Assembly: GCF_030412915.1 (NCBI RefSeq)
Contig: NZ_JAUHJR010000003.1
Location: 1 to 64,000 of the forward strand
Length of the DNA stretch: 64,000 nt
Source of the DNA: Nocardioides abyssi
GTDB taxonomy: Bacteria; Actinomycetota; Actinomycetes; Propionibacteriales; Nocardioidaceae
Reading direction: 5' to 3'
Translations under genes and position numbers: made by a program
The notes under the pieces: generated by a model
Database searches by the model: none
What the model saw: only the letters and a program-made list of their open reading frames with translations
Told to the model about the DNA's origin: nothing
Shown: in pieces, positions 13,039-22,182 of the stretch
Layout: each line of letters starts with the position of its first letter
Numbering within the stretch: the first letter of the stretch is position 1

Positions 13039-15522
13039 TCAGGCGCGCTGCTGGGCTCCGGTGAGCTCGGCCGCACGGGCCACGGCGGCCTCGCGGGCCG
13101 CGGCGGTCTCCTCCTCGGTGAGGGTGCGGTCCGGTGCGCGGAAGCGCAGAGCGAAGGCGAGGGACGTGCGTCCCTCACCGACCTGCTCGCCGGTGTAGAC
13201 GTCGAAGAGCCGCAGCGACTCGAGCAGCTCACCGGCGCCCTCGCGCAGGGCGGCCTCCACGTCGGCGGCGCGGACGGAGTCGTCGACGACGAGCGCGACG
13301 TCCTCCTTGGCGACCGGGTAGGTGGAGAACTCCGGCGCGGGGACGACGTCGACGGCACGCGCCAGCAGCGCGTCGAGGTCGAGCTCGACGGCGGCGGAGC
13401 GCTTCGGCAGGCCGAAGGACGCACAGACCTTCGGGTGCAGCTCGCCGGCTCGGCCGATCTCGGTGCCGTCGACGAGCACGCGGGCGCAGCGGCCCGGGTG
13501 CCACGGCATCCGGGCATCGGCCTCGACCGTCACCGCGACACCGAGGTCGGCGGCGAGGCGGCGGACGACCGCGATCGCGTCGGCCCAGCCGGCCTCGCGG
13601 CCCTCGCCCCACCAGCCGGCGCGCTCACGCTCACCGGCGAGGACGACCGCGAGGTGCAGCGGCTGCGCCGGCAGCGCGTCGAGCAGCGCGGCCAGCTCCT
13701 CGACCGTCGGGCGGCGGTCGACGCCGTAGATCGGCGCCGCTCCCCGGTCGGAGGGGAACGCGACGGTGCCGGTCTCGAAGAGCGCGACCCCGGTCGCGCC
13801 CCGCCCGACGTTGCGCGCGGCGGCCTTGAGCAGGCCGGGGAGGAGGGTCGTGGTGTAGGCCGGCTCCTCGTTCGAGAGCGGGTTGGCCAGCCGCACGGTG
13901 TGGCGCAGCGGGTCGTCGGCCGGCAGGCCGAGCTGGTCGAAGGCGGCCTCGCCAACGAAGGGGAAGCTCACGACCTCCACGCAGCCCGCGCCGGCGAGCG
14001 TGCGGCCCACGCGGCGGCGCAGCCGCTGTGCGCGGGTCAGGCCGCGACCGGCGCCCGGCGTCGGCAGGACCGAGGGGACGTTGCCGTAGCCGACGACCCG
14101 CGCGACCTCCTCGACCAGGTCGAAGGGGTCCACGAGGTCGGGCCGCCACGGCGGGACGGTCGCGGTCAGACGGGTGCCGTCCTCGGCCACCTCGCAGCCG
14201 ACGGCGCGCAGGTGGCGGATCGTCGTGGCCGGGTCGATCTCCATGCCGGTCACCCGGGCGGGGAGGTCGGCCTCGATCGTGATCGTGGTCGGCTCCGGCG
14301 GCGTGCCGACGACGGTGACGCCGGGCTCGGCCATCCCGCCGCCGTACGTCGTCAGCAGCTCGACCACCCGGTCGGCCGCGGCCTCGCAGATCGTCGGGTC
14401 GACGCCGCGCTCGTTGCGCTTGCCGGCCTCGGAGGAGATCTTGTGGCGCTTGCCGGTGCGGAACATCGCGACCGCGTCCCAGTGCGCAGCCTCGACCAGC
14501 ACCCGGGTGGTGGTCGCCGACATCTCGGTCGCCTCGCCGCCCATGACGCCGCCGAGACCGATGATCCCCGAGTCGTCGGTGACGACCAGGTCCTCGGTCG
14601 ACAGCGCCCGGTCGGTGCCGTCCAGCGTGGTCAGCCGCTCGCCCTCACGGGCACGACGCACGCGGACCGTGCCCTGCAGCTTGTCGGCGTCGTAGCCGTG
14701 GATCGGCCGGCCGGTCTCGAGCATCACGTAGTTGGTGACGTCGACCGCCAACGAGATCGGCCGCATGCCGGCCAGCTGGATCCGCTGGACCATCCAGTCC
14801 GGGGTCGGCGCGGCCGGGTCGAAGCCGGAGACGGTGCGCGCGACGAACACCGGGCAGCCGGCCGGGTCCTCGACGACGACCGGGTACCCCTGGTCATCGG
14901 CGGGCGGGACGTCGCGCTGCGTCGGGTCGGTGTACCACGCGTCGTACGCCAGGGCCGCCTCGCGGGCGACGCCGCGCAGCGACAGCGCATAGGCCCGGTC
15001 GGGGTTGATCTCGAACTCGATGACCTCCTCGTCGAGGCCGAGCACGCCGAAGGCGCTCTCCCCCGGCTTTCCGGCGTCCTGCGGGAGCACGATGATCCCG
15101 TCGTGGTCCTCGCCGAGGCCGAGCTCGCGGGCCGAGCAGATCATGCCGGCCGAGACATGGCCGTAGGTCTTGCGCGCGGAGATCGCGAAGCCGCCGGGCA
15201 GCACGCCACCGGGCAGGACCACCACGACGAGGTCGCCGGGCGCGAAGTTGTGCGCGCCGCAGACGATCCCCTGGGGCTCGCCGGTGCCGTTGGCGTCGCC
15301 GACGTCGACGGTGCACCAGTTGATCGTCTTGCCGTTCTTCTGCGGCTCGGGGTCCATCGTGAGCACGCGGCCGACGACGAGCGGGCCGGTGATCTGGTCG
15401 CCGGGCTTCTCGATCGCCTCGAGCTTCAGGCCGAGGTCGGTCAGCTCGGCGGCGAGGGCCTCGGTGGTGAGGTCGGTCGGGAGGTCGACGTACTCGCGGA
15501 TCCAGGAGACAGGGGTCTTCAT
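13039..15522 (-). CDS. pheT: Phenylalanyl-tRNA synthetase beta subunit
   Basis: The large chain of the (alpha-beta)2 enzyme that charges tRNA-Phe. It has 827 residues, typical of actinobacteria. It starts MKTPVSWIREYVDLP; the tRNA-binding OB fold follows (IVCGAHNFAPGDLVVV near residue 90), then the B3/B4 editing domain, the B5 domain and the C-terminal FDX-ACB anticodon-binding domain (EFSTYPVAKEDVALVVDDSV near 735, AFALRFRAPDRTLTEEE near 795). It lies seven bases downstream of pheS in the same transcript. Confidence 0.97.
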   Translation of the reverse strand: MKTPVSWIREYVDLPTDLTTEALAAELTDLGLKLEAIEKPGDQITGPLVVGRVLTMDPEPQKNGKTINWCTVDVGDANGTGEPQGIVCGAHNFAPGDLVVVVLPGGVLPGGFAISARKTYGHVSAGMICSARELGLGEDHDGIIVLPQDAGKPGESAFGVLGLDEEVIEFEINPDRAYALSLRGVAREAALAYDAWYTDPTQRDVPPADDQGYPVVVEDPAGCPVFVARTVSGFDPAAPTPDWMVQRIQLAGMRPISLAVDVTNYVMLETGRPIHGYDADKLQGTVRVRRAREGERLTTLDGTDRALSTEDLVVTDDSGIIGLGGVMGGEATEMSATTTRVLVEAAHWDAVAMFRTGKRHKISSEAGKRNERGVDPTICEAAADRVVELLTTYGGGMAEPGVTVVGTPPEPTTITIEADLPARVTGMEIDPATTIRHLRAVGCEVAEDGTRLTATVPPWRPDLVDPFDLVEEVARVVGYGNVPSVLPTPGAGRGLTRAQRLRRRVGRTLAGAGCVEVVSFPFVGEAAFDQLGLPADDPLRHTVRLANPLSNEEPAYTTTLLPGLLKAAARNVGRGATGVALFETGTVAFPSDRGAAPIYGVDRRPTVEELAALLDALPAQPLHLAVVLAGERERAGWWGEGREAGWADAIAVVRRLAADLGVAVTVEADARMPWHPGRCARVLVDGTEIGRAGELHPKVCASFGLPKRSAAVELDLDALLARAVDVVPAPEFSTYPVAKEDVALVVDDSVRAADVEAALREGAGELLESLRLFDVYTGEQVGEGRTSLAFALRFRAPDRTLTEEETAAAREAAVARAAELTGAQQRA

Positions 15523-15529
15523 CGGGTGC

Positions 15530-16636
15530 TCAGAGCTCGCTTCCGAAAGCGGTGGTGAACCGGACGTCGCCCTCGAAGAACCCGCGGAGGTCCTCCACGC
15601 CGTGGCGGAACATCAGGGTGCGGTCGATGCCCATGCCGAACGCGAAGCCGGTGTAGCGCTCCGCGTCGACGCCGCAGGCGGTCAGCACGCGGGGGTTGAC
15701 GACGCCGCAGCCGCCCCACTCGATCCAACCCTCGCCCCGGCAGGTGCGGCAGCGCGCGCCGTCGAGCTCGCCGGCGCCGCGGCACACGAAGCAGAGCAGG
15801 TCGACCTCGGCCGAGGGCTCGGTGAAGGGGAAGAACGACGGGCGGAAGCGCGTCGTGATGCCCTCGCCGAACATGGCGGTGGCGAAGTGGTCCAGGGTGC
15901 CCTTGAGGTGCGCCATCGTGATGCCCTCGTCGATGGCGAGGCCCTCGACCTGGTGGAACATCGGGCTGTGCGTGGCGTCGTACTCGTCGGTGCGGAAGAC
16001 GCGGCCGGGGCAGACGACGTAGATCGGGGGCGTGCGGGTCAGCATCGTGCGCGCCTGGACCGGGGAGGTGTGGGTGCGCAGGACGACGCCGTTGTCCTGC
16101 GGGTCGGTCCAGAACGTGTCCTGCATGGTGCGCGCCGGGTGGTCCGGGCCGAGGTTGAGCGCGTCGAAGTTTAGCCACTCCGCCTCGATGACCGGCCCCT
16201 CGGCGACCTCCCAGCCCATCGCCACGAAGATGTCGGCGATCAGCTCGGCGCCGGTCGTCAGCGGGTGCCGCGCACCGGCGGGCACGCGGTCGGTGGGCAG
16301 CGTGACGTCGACGGTCTCCTCGACCAGCATCCGCTCCTCGTGCTCGACCTCGAGCACGGCCTGCCGCTCCCCCAGCGCCTTCGCGACCGCGCCGCGCGCC
16401 TGGCCGATGCGCTGGCCGGCCTCCTTGCGGGCCTGCGGCGGCAGCGCGCCGATCTCGCGGTTGGCCAGCGCCAGCGGCGACCGGTCGCCCGTGTGGTCGA
16501 TGCGGACCTGCTTGAGCTCGGCGAGGTCGGTCGCGGCGGCGATGGCGGCGAGCGCGGCGTCACGCGCCGACTCGACCTCCTCGGGCTTCAAGGGAGTGAC
16601 CTCCACGGGGTCGTAGTCGGTGTTGGGTCCGGACAT
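15530..16636 (-). CDS. pheS: Phenylalanyl-tRNA synthetase alpha subunit
   Basis: The catalytic chain, 368 residues. Class II motif 2 appears as [11 protein letters not shown] and [23 protein letters not shown] (about residues 200-245), and motif 3 as [17 protein letters not shown] near 335. A four-cysteine knuckle ([20 protein letters not shown]) at about 290-310 is common in actinobacterial PheS. The N-terminal coiled-coil for tRNA binding is present. A GAGAGG Shine-Dalgarno precedes the ATG. It is first in the pheST operon. Confidence 0.97.
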   Translation of the reverse strand: MSGPNTDYDPVEVTPLKPEEVESARDAALAAIAAATDLAELKQVRIDHTGDRSPLALANREIGALPPQARKEAGQRIGQARGAVAKALGERQAVLEVEHEERMLVEETVDVTLPTDRVPAGARHPLTTGAELIADIFVAMGWEVAEGPVIEAEWLNFDALNLGPDHPARTMQDTFWTDPQDNGVVLRTHTSPVQARTMLTRTPPIYVVCPGRVFRTDEYDATHSPMFHQVEGLAIDEGITMAHLKGTLDHFATAMFGEGITTRFRPSFFPFTEPSAEVDLLCFVCRGAGELDGARCRTCRGEGWIEWGGCGVVNPRVLTACGVDAERYTGFAFGMGIDRTLMFRHGVEDLRGFFEGDVRFTTAFGSEL

Positions 16637-16694
16637 GGGGCGCCTCTCGAAGCTGGTGGCCGGGGTGTCGACGGGCTGGCCCGGTCAAGCGGTC

Positions 16695-16700
16695 AGTCTA
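16695..16700 (-). promoter_or_regulatory. pheST -10 element
   Basis: Minus-strand TAGACT about 60 bases before the pheS start. The implied leader of about 50 bases is too short for a T-box and contains no obvious attenuator. The -35 region is weak, as in many actinobacterial promoters. Confidence 0.5.
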
Positions 16701-16761
16701 GGAAGGGGCGTACGCCGCCCGCGAACCGGTTCCGGCGTCGCGCGCCGACCGGTGCCGGCGC

Positions 16762-17769
16762 TCACGCGGGGGCGCTCTCCCGCACGACCAAGGTGTGCGG
16801 GACGACCAGGTCGCGACCGGGCAGCGACCGGTCGGCGATCCGCTCGGCCAGGGTGGCCAGCGCGAGCTCGGCGAGCCGCTGCTTGTCCGGCGCGACCGTG
16901 GTGAGGGCCGGCACGGAGTAGCGCCCGGCCTCGATGTCGTCGAAGCCGACGAGCGCGACGTCCTCGGGCACCCGCAGGCCCCGGGTGGCGCACGCGCGCA
17001 GCGCCCCGAGCGCGAGCTGGTCGGTGAAGCAGAAGACCGCGTCGGGGGGCTCGGCGAGGTCGAGCAGCGCCTCCATGGCGCGCACCCCGTCGGCGTGGTG
17101 CAGCCGGTCGACCGGCACCTCGAGGGCGGTGTCCACGGCCAGGCCGCCGGCCGCGAGGGCCTCCCGGTAGCCGGCCCGGCGGTGGCGGGCCGTCTCGTTG
17201 CTCAGGTGGGGTTGCAGTCCGACGGCGGCGATCCTGCGGCGGCCGGACGCGACCAGGTGGGTGGTCGCTTCGCGGGCGGCGGCCTGGTTGTCGATGGCGA
17301 CGCGGTCCACGTGGCCGAAACCGGCCTGCTCCCCCAGCATCACCACCGGGGGCGCGCCGGCGCGTCGCGACACCTCGGCCGGGGTCAGCGACCACGGGCT
17401 GAAGACCACACCGTCGACGCCGTGCCCCCGCGCCCCGTCGAGCAGGTCGCGCTCGCGGGCAGGATCGCCGTCGGTCTGCTCGACCAGGACCGTCCAGCCG
17501 AGCTCCTCGGCCGCCCGGACGACGTGTGCGGCCAGCTCGGCGAAGTAGGGCGAGTCGATCTCGGGCACGACCAGCCCGATGACGTCGCCACGCCCCCGGC
17601 GCAGCTGGCGGGCCGCGATGTTGGGCCGGTAGCCGAGCTCCTCGATGGCCCGCTGGACGCGCTCCCGCGTCGTGGTCGCGACGACGTCAGGGGTGTTCAC
17701 CACGTTGGAGACCGTGCGCACGCTGACGCCCGCCCGCTCGGCGACGTCGCGCAGGTTGGCCCGGCTCAT
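16762..17769 (-). CDS. LacI-family transcriptional regulator
   Basis: A 335-residue repressor. The N-terminal LacI helix-turn-helix and hinge are clear (NLRDVAERAGVSVRTVSNVV, then RVQRAIEELGYRPNIAARQLR), followed by a periplasmic-binding-protein-like ligand domain (GLVVPEIDSPYFAEL near 65, VALVGFDDIEAGRYSVPALTTV near 275). Start MSRANL is preceded by a strong AAGGAGGAG; a longer in-frame extension is rejected because it runs through the operator. It is divergent from the PhyH gene, with two operator-like sites between them, so it probably controls both. Its effector is unknown. Confidence 0.93.
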   Translation of the reverse strand: MSRANLRDVAERAGVSVRTVSNVVNTPDVVATTTRERVQRAIEELGYRPNIAARQLRRGRGDVIGLVVPEIDSPYFAELAAHVVRAAEELGWTVLVEQTDGDPARERDLLDGARGHGVDGVVFSPWSLTPAEVSRRAGAPPVVMLGEQAGFGHVDRVAIDNQAAAREATTHLVASGRRRIAAVGLQPHLSNETARHRRAGYREALAAGGLAVDTALEVPVDRLHHADGVRAMEALLDLAEPPDAVFCFTDQLALGALRACATRGLRVPEDVALVGFDDIEAGRYSVPALTTVAPDKQRLAELALATLAERIADRSLPGRDLVVPHTLVVRESAPA

Positions 17770-17815
17770 GCGCTCCTCCTTCCGGGTGGTTCGCGAAGTT
17801 CTTCGGTGCAGGGTA

Positions 17816-17842
17816 TTGCAACGTGGCATTGCAACGTTGCAA
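17816..17842. promoter_or_regulatory. LacI-type operator pair
   Basis: A perfect 14-base palindrome TTGCAACGTTGCAA lies at 17829-17842. An imperfect copy, TTGCAACGTGGCAT (11 of 14 identical), is directly next to it at 17816-17829. The central CG flanked by TTGCAA arms fits LacI-family operators. They sit between the divergent regulator and dioxygenase genes. Confidence 0.85.
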
Positions 17843-17905
17843 ACTGGGTACCGGAGATCACACCGCCGAGCACGACGACCGACCACCGCCATCCCGGGAG
17901 GACCC

Positions 17906-18739
17906 ATGACCACCGCAGCACTCGACGTACCGATCGACACCGAGACGATCCGCAAGACGATCCACGAGGACGGGATCATCGGCTGCAAGGGCGCCTTCTC
18001 CCGTGAGTGGGTCGAGCAGCTGCGCGAGGACGTCGAGGCGGCCTTCGAGGAGGCCCAGTCCCGCGAGGGTGGCTCGGTCGGTCGCGGCCCGAACCGCTAC
18101 TACGTGGAGATCCACCCCGAGGCGCTGCGCGGCTTCGTCGACCTCGTCGACCACCCGTGGGTCCGCGCCACGTGCGAGGCGATCCTCGGCCCCGACTACA
18201 AGATCGTCGAGGTCGGCTTCGACATCCCCTTCGAGGGCGCGAAGAACCAGCCCTGGCACCGGGACTTCCCCAGCCCGAAGGAGACCACCGAGGAGGGCCG
18301 CCTGACCTCGCTCGCCTTCAACGTGACCTGCGTCGACACCGAGGAGGACATGGGTCCCTTCGAGGTCGCCCCCGGCACGCACTGGGACAAGGGCGAGGAG
18401 TTCAACCACGGGATGTTCCCGCTGAAGAAGGAGTACGGCCGCTTCGAGGAGCGCGCCGTGCGGAAGTACCCGCAGATGGGTGACATCTCCGCCCGCTCCG
18501 CGCTCACCGTCCACCGCGGCACCAAGAACGAGTCGACCAAGTCCCGCCCCGTGCTGGTCCTCGGCGTCGACGCCCCCGGCGCCGGCAACGACGAGCACCA
18601 CGACCTCGCGGTGACTCGCACCTACTGGGAGAACCTCCCCCAGCGGGTCCGCGACCACCTGTCGTGCCCGGTCGTCGACGAGCTCACCCCGATCACCCAG
18701 AAGCACACGATCGAGGGCCTGGTGATGGGTGAGGCCTGA
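17906..18739 (+). CDS. Phytanoyl-CoA dioxygenase (PhyH)-family oxygenase
   Basis: A 277-residue Fe(II)/2-oxoglutarate oxygenase. The metal triad is visible: the HxD of PWHRDFP near residue 120 and the distal histidine of LTVHRGTKNES near 205, with a downstream arginine for 2-oxoglutarate. FEVAPGTHWDKGEEF is the usual PhyH loop. The start ATG follows GGGAGG by four bases. The substrate is unknown; sugar-like LacI control argues for a small-molecule hydroxylation and not fatty acyl-CoA. The gene is monocistronic, with a terminator hairpin beginning about 25 bases after the stop. Confidence 0.88.
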   Translation: MTTAALDVPIDTETIRKTIHEDGIIGCKGAFSREWVEQLREDVEAAFEEAQSREGGSVGRGPNRYYVEIHPEALRGFVDLVDHPWVRATCEAILGPDYKIVEVGFDIPFEGAKNQPWHRDFPSPKETTEEGRLTSLAFNVTCVDTEEDMGPFEVAPGTHWDKGEEFNHGMFPLKKEYGRFEERAVRKYPQMGDISARSALTVHRGTKNESTKSRPVLVLGVDAPGAGNDEHHDLAVTRTYWENLPQRVRDHLSCPVVDELTPITQKHTIEGLVMGEA

Positions 18740-18764
18740 GCCTCCCCCGCTCTCGGTCCGTACG

Positions 18765-18800
18765 ACGGCCCGGCTCCCCGTTCCTCGGGTGCCGGGCCGT
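18765..18800 (+). terminator. Terminator of the PhyH gene
   Basis: A 10-base-pair GC stem, ACGGCCCGGC / GCCGGGCCGT, with an inner CCCG/CGGG pairing in the loop, followed by TCGTCGTT. There is no continuous T run, as is common for actinobacterial terminators. Confidence 0.65.
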
Positions 18801-18829
18801 TCGTCGTTGGTGCGGTTGGGTACGGGCGG

Positions 18830-18898
18830 GTGCAGGAGTCACCGGTTCACCGGTGACCCCTGCACATCTCGGGGCAGATCTCCCCCGAGATGTGCAGG
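18830..18898. repeat. Overlapping, mutually exclusive hairpins
   Basis: Three alternating copies of GTGCAGG/CCTGCAC make two competing stems. Stem one pairs 18830-18846 with 18849-18865 (16 of 17 pairs). Stem two pairs 18859-18874 with 18883-18898 (16 of 16). They share 18859-18865, so both cannot form fully at once. The location is between convergent genes, two bases from the propeller gene's stop codon. Confidence 0.85.
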
Positions 18899-18899
18899 A

Positions 18900-20108
18900 C
18901 TACCCCGAGATGTCCGGCCGGCGGCGGCGCAGGAGCCGCAGCCCGACGAGGACCGCGACGGCCGCGGCGACGGTGAGGCCGAGCAGCAGCTCGCGCCAGT
19001 ACCAGGTCCACAGGGCGTCGCGGGTGCCGAGGAACGACGGGTGCGGGCCGGCCGCGACGGCGTCGGCGGCCAGGACGAGGCAGAACGACTGCATCCGGTG
19101 GTGCACGGCGACCAGCGAGCGCGGGCCGTCCGCGGTGAGCAGGACGCTGTGGGCCGTGTCGGTCCTCGTCGGCACGACCGGATCGACGCCGGACCAGGTG
19201 GGCTCGCAGTGGTCCCAGTCCGCCACCTCCCGGGCGTCCAGCTCGCGACCGTCGTCGAGCGAGAAGCGCCGCACCGTGACGTCCGGCGTGCTCCCGAGGC
19301 CGGCCTCGACCAGCAGCAGGGTCCCGCCGTCGGGCGACACGCTCGCTCCGGGCTGCGGCTCGGAGAGCCCGCGCCAGGGCCCGTGCGGGCGGAGGACGAG
19401 GCGCTCGGCCTCACCGGTGCGGACGTCGGTCGACGTCGCCGTCCAGTCCTGCTCCGACACGGCTCCCCGCCCGACCTGGACCGTCACCGCACGTCCCGCA
19501 CGGTCGAAGCCCGCCGCCGCCCCGTCGGCGACGAGGCGGACCCGGCCCGTGTCGAGGTCGATGGCGGCCGGGACGTCCCGACCGAAGCGCGGTCGTGCGC
19601 CGAGCAGCGCCAGGACCGCGCGGCCGTCGGCGGACCAGCGCACACCCCGCGAGCCGAGGCGGTACGCCGCGCCGCGCAGCTCCCGCCTGTCCGGCGAGAC
19701 CCCGATGTGGTCGAAGGCCACCCGCACGCCGGTGACCAGGTCGTGGAGCTGCAGCCGTCCGCTCGGCTCGCCGGCGGTGGCCGTGAGCAGCAGCCGACCG
19801 TCGGGCGAGAGGGACGGTTCGCCGCCGGCCGGCAGCGCCCACACCTGCCCCTCCGGCCCGAGGCCCAGGTTGCGACGGTTGCCGAAGTCGTTGTCGTAGA
19901 AGGTGCCGGCCAGCGGTCCGGGCCGGTCCGGCAGCGTCGGCGCGGGCCGGACGAACCCGATCCGCTGCGGGTGGCCGTCGACCGCGGTCGCCGCGGACGT
20001 CGCCGTGGACGGCCCCGCGCCGGCGAGGAGGGCGACGGCCTGGAGGACCGTCGCGAGCACGAGCACCGCCAGGCACCCCAGGACCACCCGACCGGAGGTC
20101 CGGCTCAC
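18900..20108 (-). CDS. Membrane-anchored beta-propeller-like protein
   Basis: A 402-residue protein with an N-terminal hydrophobic segment (VVLGCLAVLVLATVLQAVAL, signal or anchor), a long extracytoplasmic region with WD40/PD40-like repeats (SLSPDGRLLLTAT near 105, VRWSADGRAVLALL near 160, SVSPDGGTLLLVE near 255) and a C-terminal membrane helix (LLLGLTVAAAVAVLVGL) ending in RRRR. It is translationally coupled (GTGA) to the secreted propeller gene upstream; the two may form a surface pair. The function is unknown. Start is GTG. Confidence 0.75.
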   Translation of the reverse strand: MSRTSGRVVLGCLAVLVLATVLQAVALLAGAGPSTATSAATAVDGHPQRIGFVRPAPTLPDRPGPLAGTFYDNDFGNRRNLGLGPEGQVWALPAGGEPSLSPDGRLLLTATAGEPSGRLQLHDLVTGVRVAFDHIGVSPDRRELRGAAYRLGSRGVRWSADGRAVLALLGARPRFGRDVPAAIDLDTGRVRLVADGAAAGFDRAGRAVTVQVGRGAVSEQDWTATSTDVRTGEAERLVLRPHGPWRGLSEPQPGASVSPDGGTLLLVEAGLGSTPDVTVRRFSLDDGRELDAREVADWDHCEPTWSGVDPVVPTRTDTAHSVLLTADGPRSLVAVHHRMQSFCLVLAADAVAAGPHPSFLGTRDALWTWYWRELLLGLTVAAAVAVLVGLRLLRRRRPDISG

Positions 20109-21070
20109 CGGAGCAGCGGCGCCCAGTCCAGCCCCTCGGGCCCGTCGTCGCCGACGATCGGACCGGTCAGGGAGTAGCTGTGCGACCCGTCGGGCAGGTA
20201 GGCGCGCACCTTGAACCGCTCGTCGGTGTCCTCGGGGGTCGGCAGGTGGTCGGCGTTGAACTGCAGCGCGGCGATCTTGCGGCCGTCCGGCGACCAGGCG
20301 ACGTCGATGAAGAAGATGCCCTGCGGCCGGGCGAGGTGGCTGACCCGCACGGGCTCCCCCTGGCCGCTCCGCGGCAGGACGACCAATTCGGTGGCGGCGC
20401 GCGGGTGCGCGTCCGGCGCGGCGTACCGGTTGGTGATGAAGGCGACGCGACGGGAGTCCGGGGACCAGTCAGGGTCGCTGTTGATCGCACCGCCCTTCGT
20501 GAGCTTCCGCAGGCCCGTGCCGTCGGGCCGCACCAGGCGGATCACCGAGCCGGTGCTGTAGGCGATGCGGGTGCCGTCCGGTGACCAGGCCGGCTCCTGC
20601 ACCGGCCCGTCGGTGGAGGTGTGGATGACGCGGGTCGCACCGGTCGCGACGTCGACCTCGACGAGGTCGGCTCCGGCGGCGACGGCGATCCGGCTCGCGT
20701 CCGGGGACCAGGTCAGCCCTGCCGGCATCCCCGGCGGGTCCAGCTCGCTGACCAGGCGCTCGGTGCCGTCCGCGACCGAGCGGACCCGGACGCCGTCCCG
20801 GACGAAGGCGATCCAGCGACCGTCCGGGGAGTACGCCGGCACCTCGCCGTCGGTGAGCCGGTCGTACGTCGCGGCGCGAGGTGCCTGGGTCGCCACCGTC
20901 GCGCCGTTGCTGACGAAGACGAGGTCACCGTTCTTGACCGCCGGCGCCGCGGGGCCCTCGGCCCCGGCCGACGGGTGGACCGCCGGCGGGTCGGCGACCG
21001 CCGGACCGGAGCCGACCACCGCCGCCCCGACCACGAGGAACGCCACGCATGCCCGCCGACCGGTGCTCAT
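20105..21070 (-). CDS. Secreted TolB-like PD40 beta-propeller protein
   Basis: A 321-residue protein with a signal peptide (ACVAFLVVGAAVVGSGPAVA, cleavage likely after AVA) and five or more PD40 blades: AYSPDGRWIAFVRDG, TWSPDASRIAVAAG, AWSPDGTRIAYSTG, DWSPDSRRVAFITN and AWSPDGRKIAALQF. These are the repeats of TolB and oligopeptidase propellers. No Tol or Pal partner is expected in an actinobacterium; it may bind cell-wall glycans or ligands. I choose MSTGRR as start because the first eight residues of the longer frame do not fit a signal peptide. It is first of a two-gene operon. Confidence 0.8.
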   Translation of the reverse strand: MSTGRRACVAFLVVGAAVVGSGPAVADPPAVHPSAGAEGPAAPAVKNGDLVFVSNGATVATQAPRAATYDRLTDGEVPAYSPDGRWIAFVRDGVRVRSVADGTERLVSELDPPGMPAGLTWSPDASRIAVAAGADLVEVDVATGATRVIHTSTDGPVQEPAWSPDGTRIAYSTGSVIRLVRPDGTGLRKLTKGGAINSDPDWSPDSRRVAFITNRYAAPDAHPRAATELVVLPRSGQGEPVRVSHLARPQGIFFIDVAWSPDGRKIAALQFNADHLPTPEDTDERFKVRAYLPDGSHSYSLTGPIVGDDGPEGLDWAPLLR

Positions 21071-21174
21071 GGCCGCGACGCTAGGGAACGCCACCGGCGT
21101 CCGGCGTCACCGATAGTGGTGAACCTCCGGGCGCCGGCGGCGGTCGCGGGGCGGTCGCGGGGCGGTGGGCAGCG

Positions 21175-22182
21175 CTAGGTGCGGTCGCCGCGCGTGAGCA
21201 CCCGCTGCAGGGTGACGACGAGCAGCAGGATCGTGCCGCTGACGACCGACTGCCAGTCGGAGTCGAGCGAGCCGATCTGGTTGATGACGTTCTTGATGAC
21301 CTGCAGCAGCAGGACGCCGACCAGCGTGCCGAGCACGGTGCCGGCGCCGCCGGTGAGCAGGGTGCCGCCGAGCACGACCGCGGCGATCGCCTCGAGCTCG
21401 GTGCCGACGCCCAGGATGGTGACGCCCGAGGAGGTGTAGCTGGCGATCATCACGCCGCCGAATCCGGCGAGCAGCGCGGAGGCGACGTACGTCAGCACCT
21501 TGGTGCGCACGACCGGCAGGCCCATCAGGTCCGCCGCGTCCTCCTGGCCGCCGATGGCGAGCACCGACGCGCCGTAGGAGGTGCGGTGCAGCACCAGTCC
21601 CCCGATCGCGAAGAACACCACGACCAGGATCACCGGGTACGGGATGCCGAGCAGCTCGCCCTGCGCGAGCTCGCGGAACGAGGAGCCGCGCGGGACCTTG
21701 TACGTCGTCGCGCCCTCGTCGCTGAGCAGCAGGAGGAGGCCGCGGGCGAACAGCAGGCCGGCCAAGGTCACGATGAACGGCGGCAGCGCGCCGCGGGCGA
21801 TGACCAGGCCCTGGACGAGCCCGATCGCGCCGCAGACCGCGAGCGGCAGGACGAACGCGACGAGCGTGCCGTGCTGGGCGCCCCACGCGGCGAGCACCCC
21901 GCCGAGCGCGAAGACGCTGCCGACCGAGAGGTCGATGCCGCCGGTCATGATCACGAAGGTCATGCCGAGCGCGAGCATGGCCAGGAACGACGCCTGGACC
22001 GCGATGCCGGTGATGTTGCCCTGGCTGGCGAAGCTGTCGAAGCTGACGCTCGCGACCGCGACGACGACCACGAAGATCGCCAGGGCCCCCTGCCGCTGGA
22101 CGAGCGACGCGAAGCGGGCGCGGTTGGCCAGCGCCGACTCGGGCGCGTTGGAGGTCGCGGGGTCGACCATGGTCGTGCTCAT
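21175..22182 (-). CDS. Sugar ABC transporter permease (YjfF/YtfT type)
   Basis: A 335-residue inner-membrane subunit with about nine to ten hydrophobic segments. The BPD_transp_2 family marks are MLALGMTFVIMTGGIDLSVG (near residue 70) and TELEAIAAVVLGGTLLTGGAGTV (near 265), as in RbsC-like transporters. It is the second of two different permeases in the cluster, which matches the E. coli galactofuranose system YtfT-YjfF and not the ribose system with its single permease. ATG overlaps the preceding stop (ATGA). Confidence 0.9.
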   Translation of the reverse strand: MSTTMVDPATSNAPESALANRARFASLVQRQGALAIFVVVVAVASVSFDSFASQGNITGIAVQASFLAMLALGMTFVIMTGGIDLSVGSVFALGGVLAAWGAQHGTLVAFVLPLAVCGAIGLVQGLVIARGALPPFIVTLAGLLFARGLLLLLSDEGATTYKVPRGSSFRELAQGELLGIPYPVILVVVFFAIGGLVLHRTSYGASVLAIGGQEDAADLMGLPVVRTKVLTYVASALLAGFGGVMIASYTSSGVTILGVGTELEAIAAVVLGGTLLTGGAGTVLGTLVGVLLLQVIKNVINQIGSLDSDWQSVVSGTILLLVVTLQRVLTRGDRT

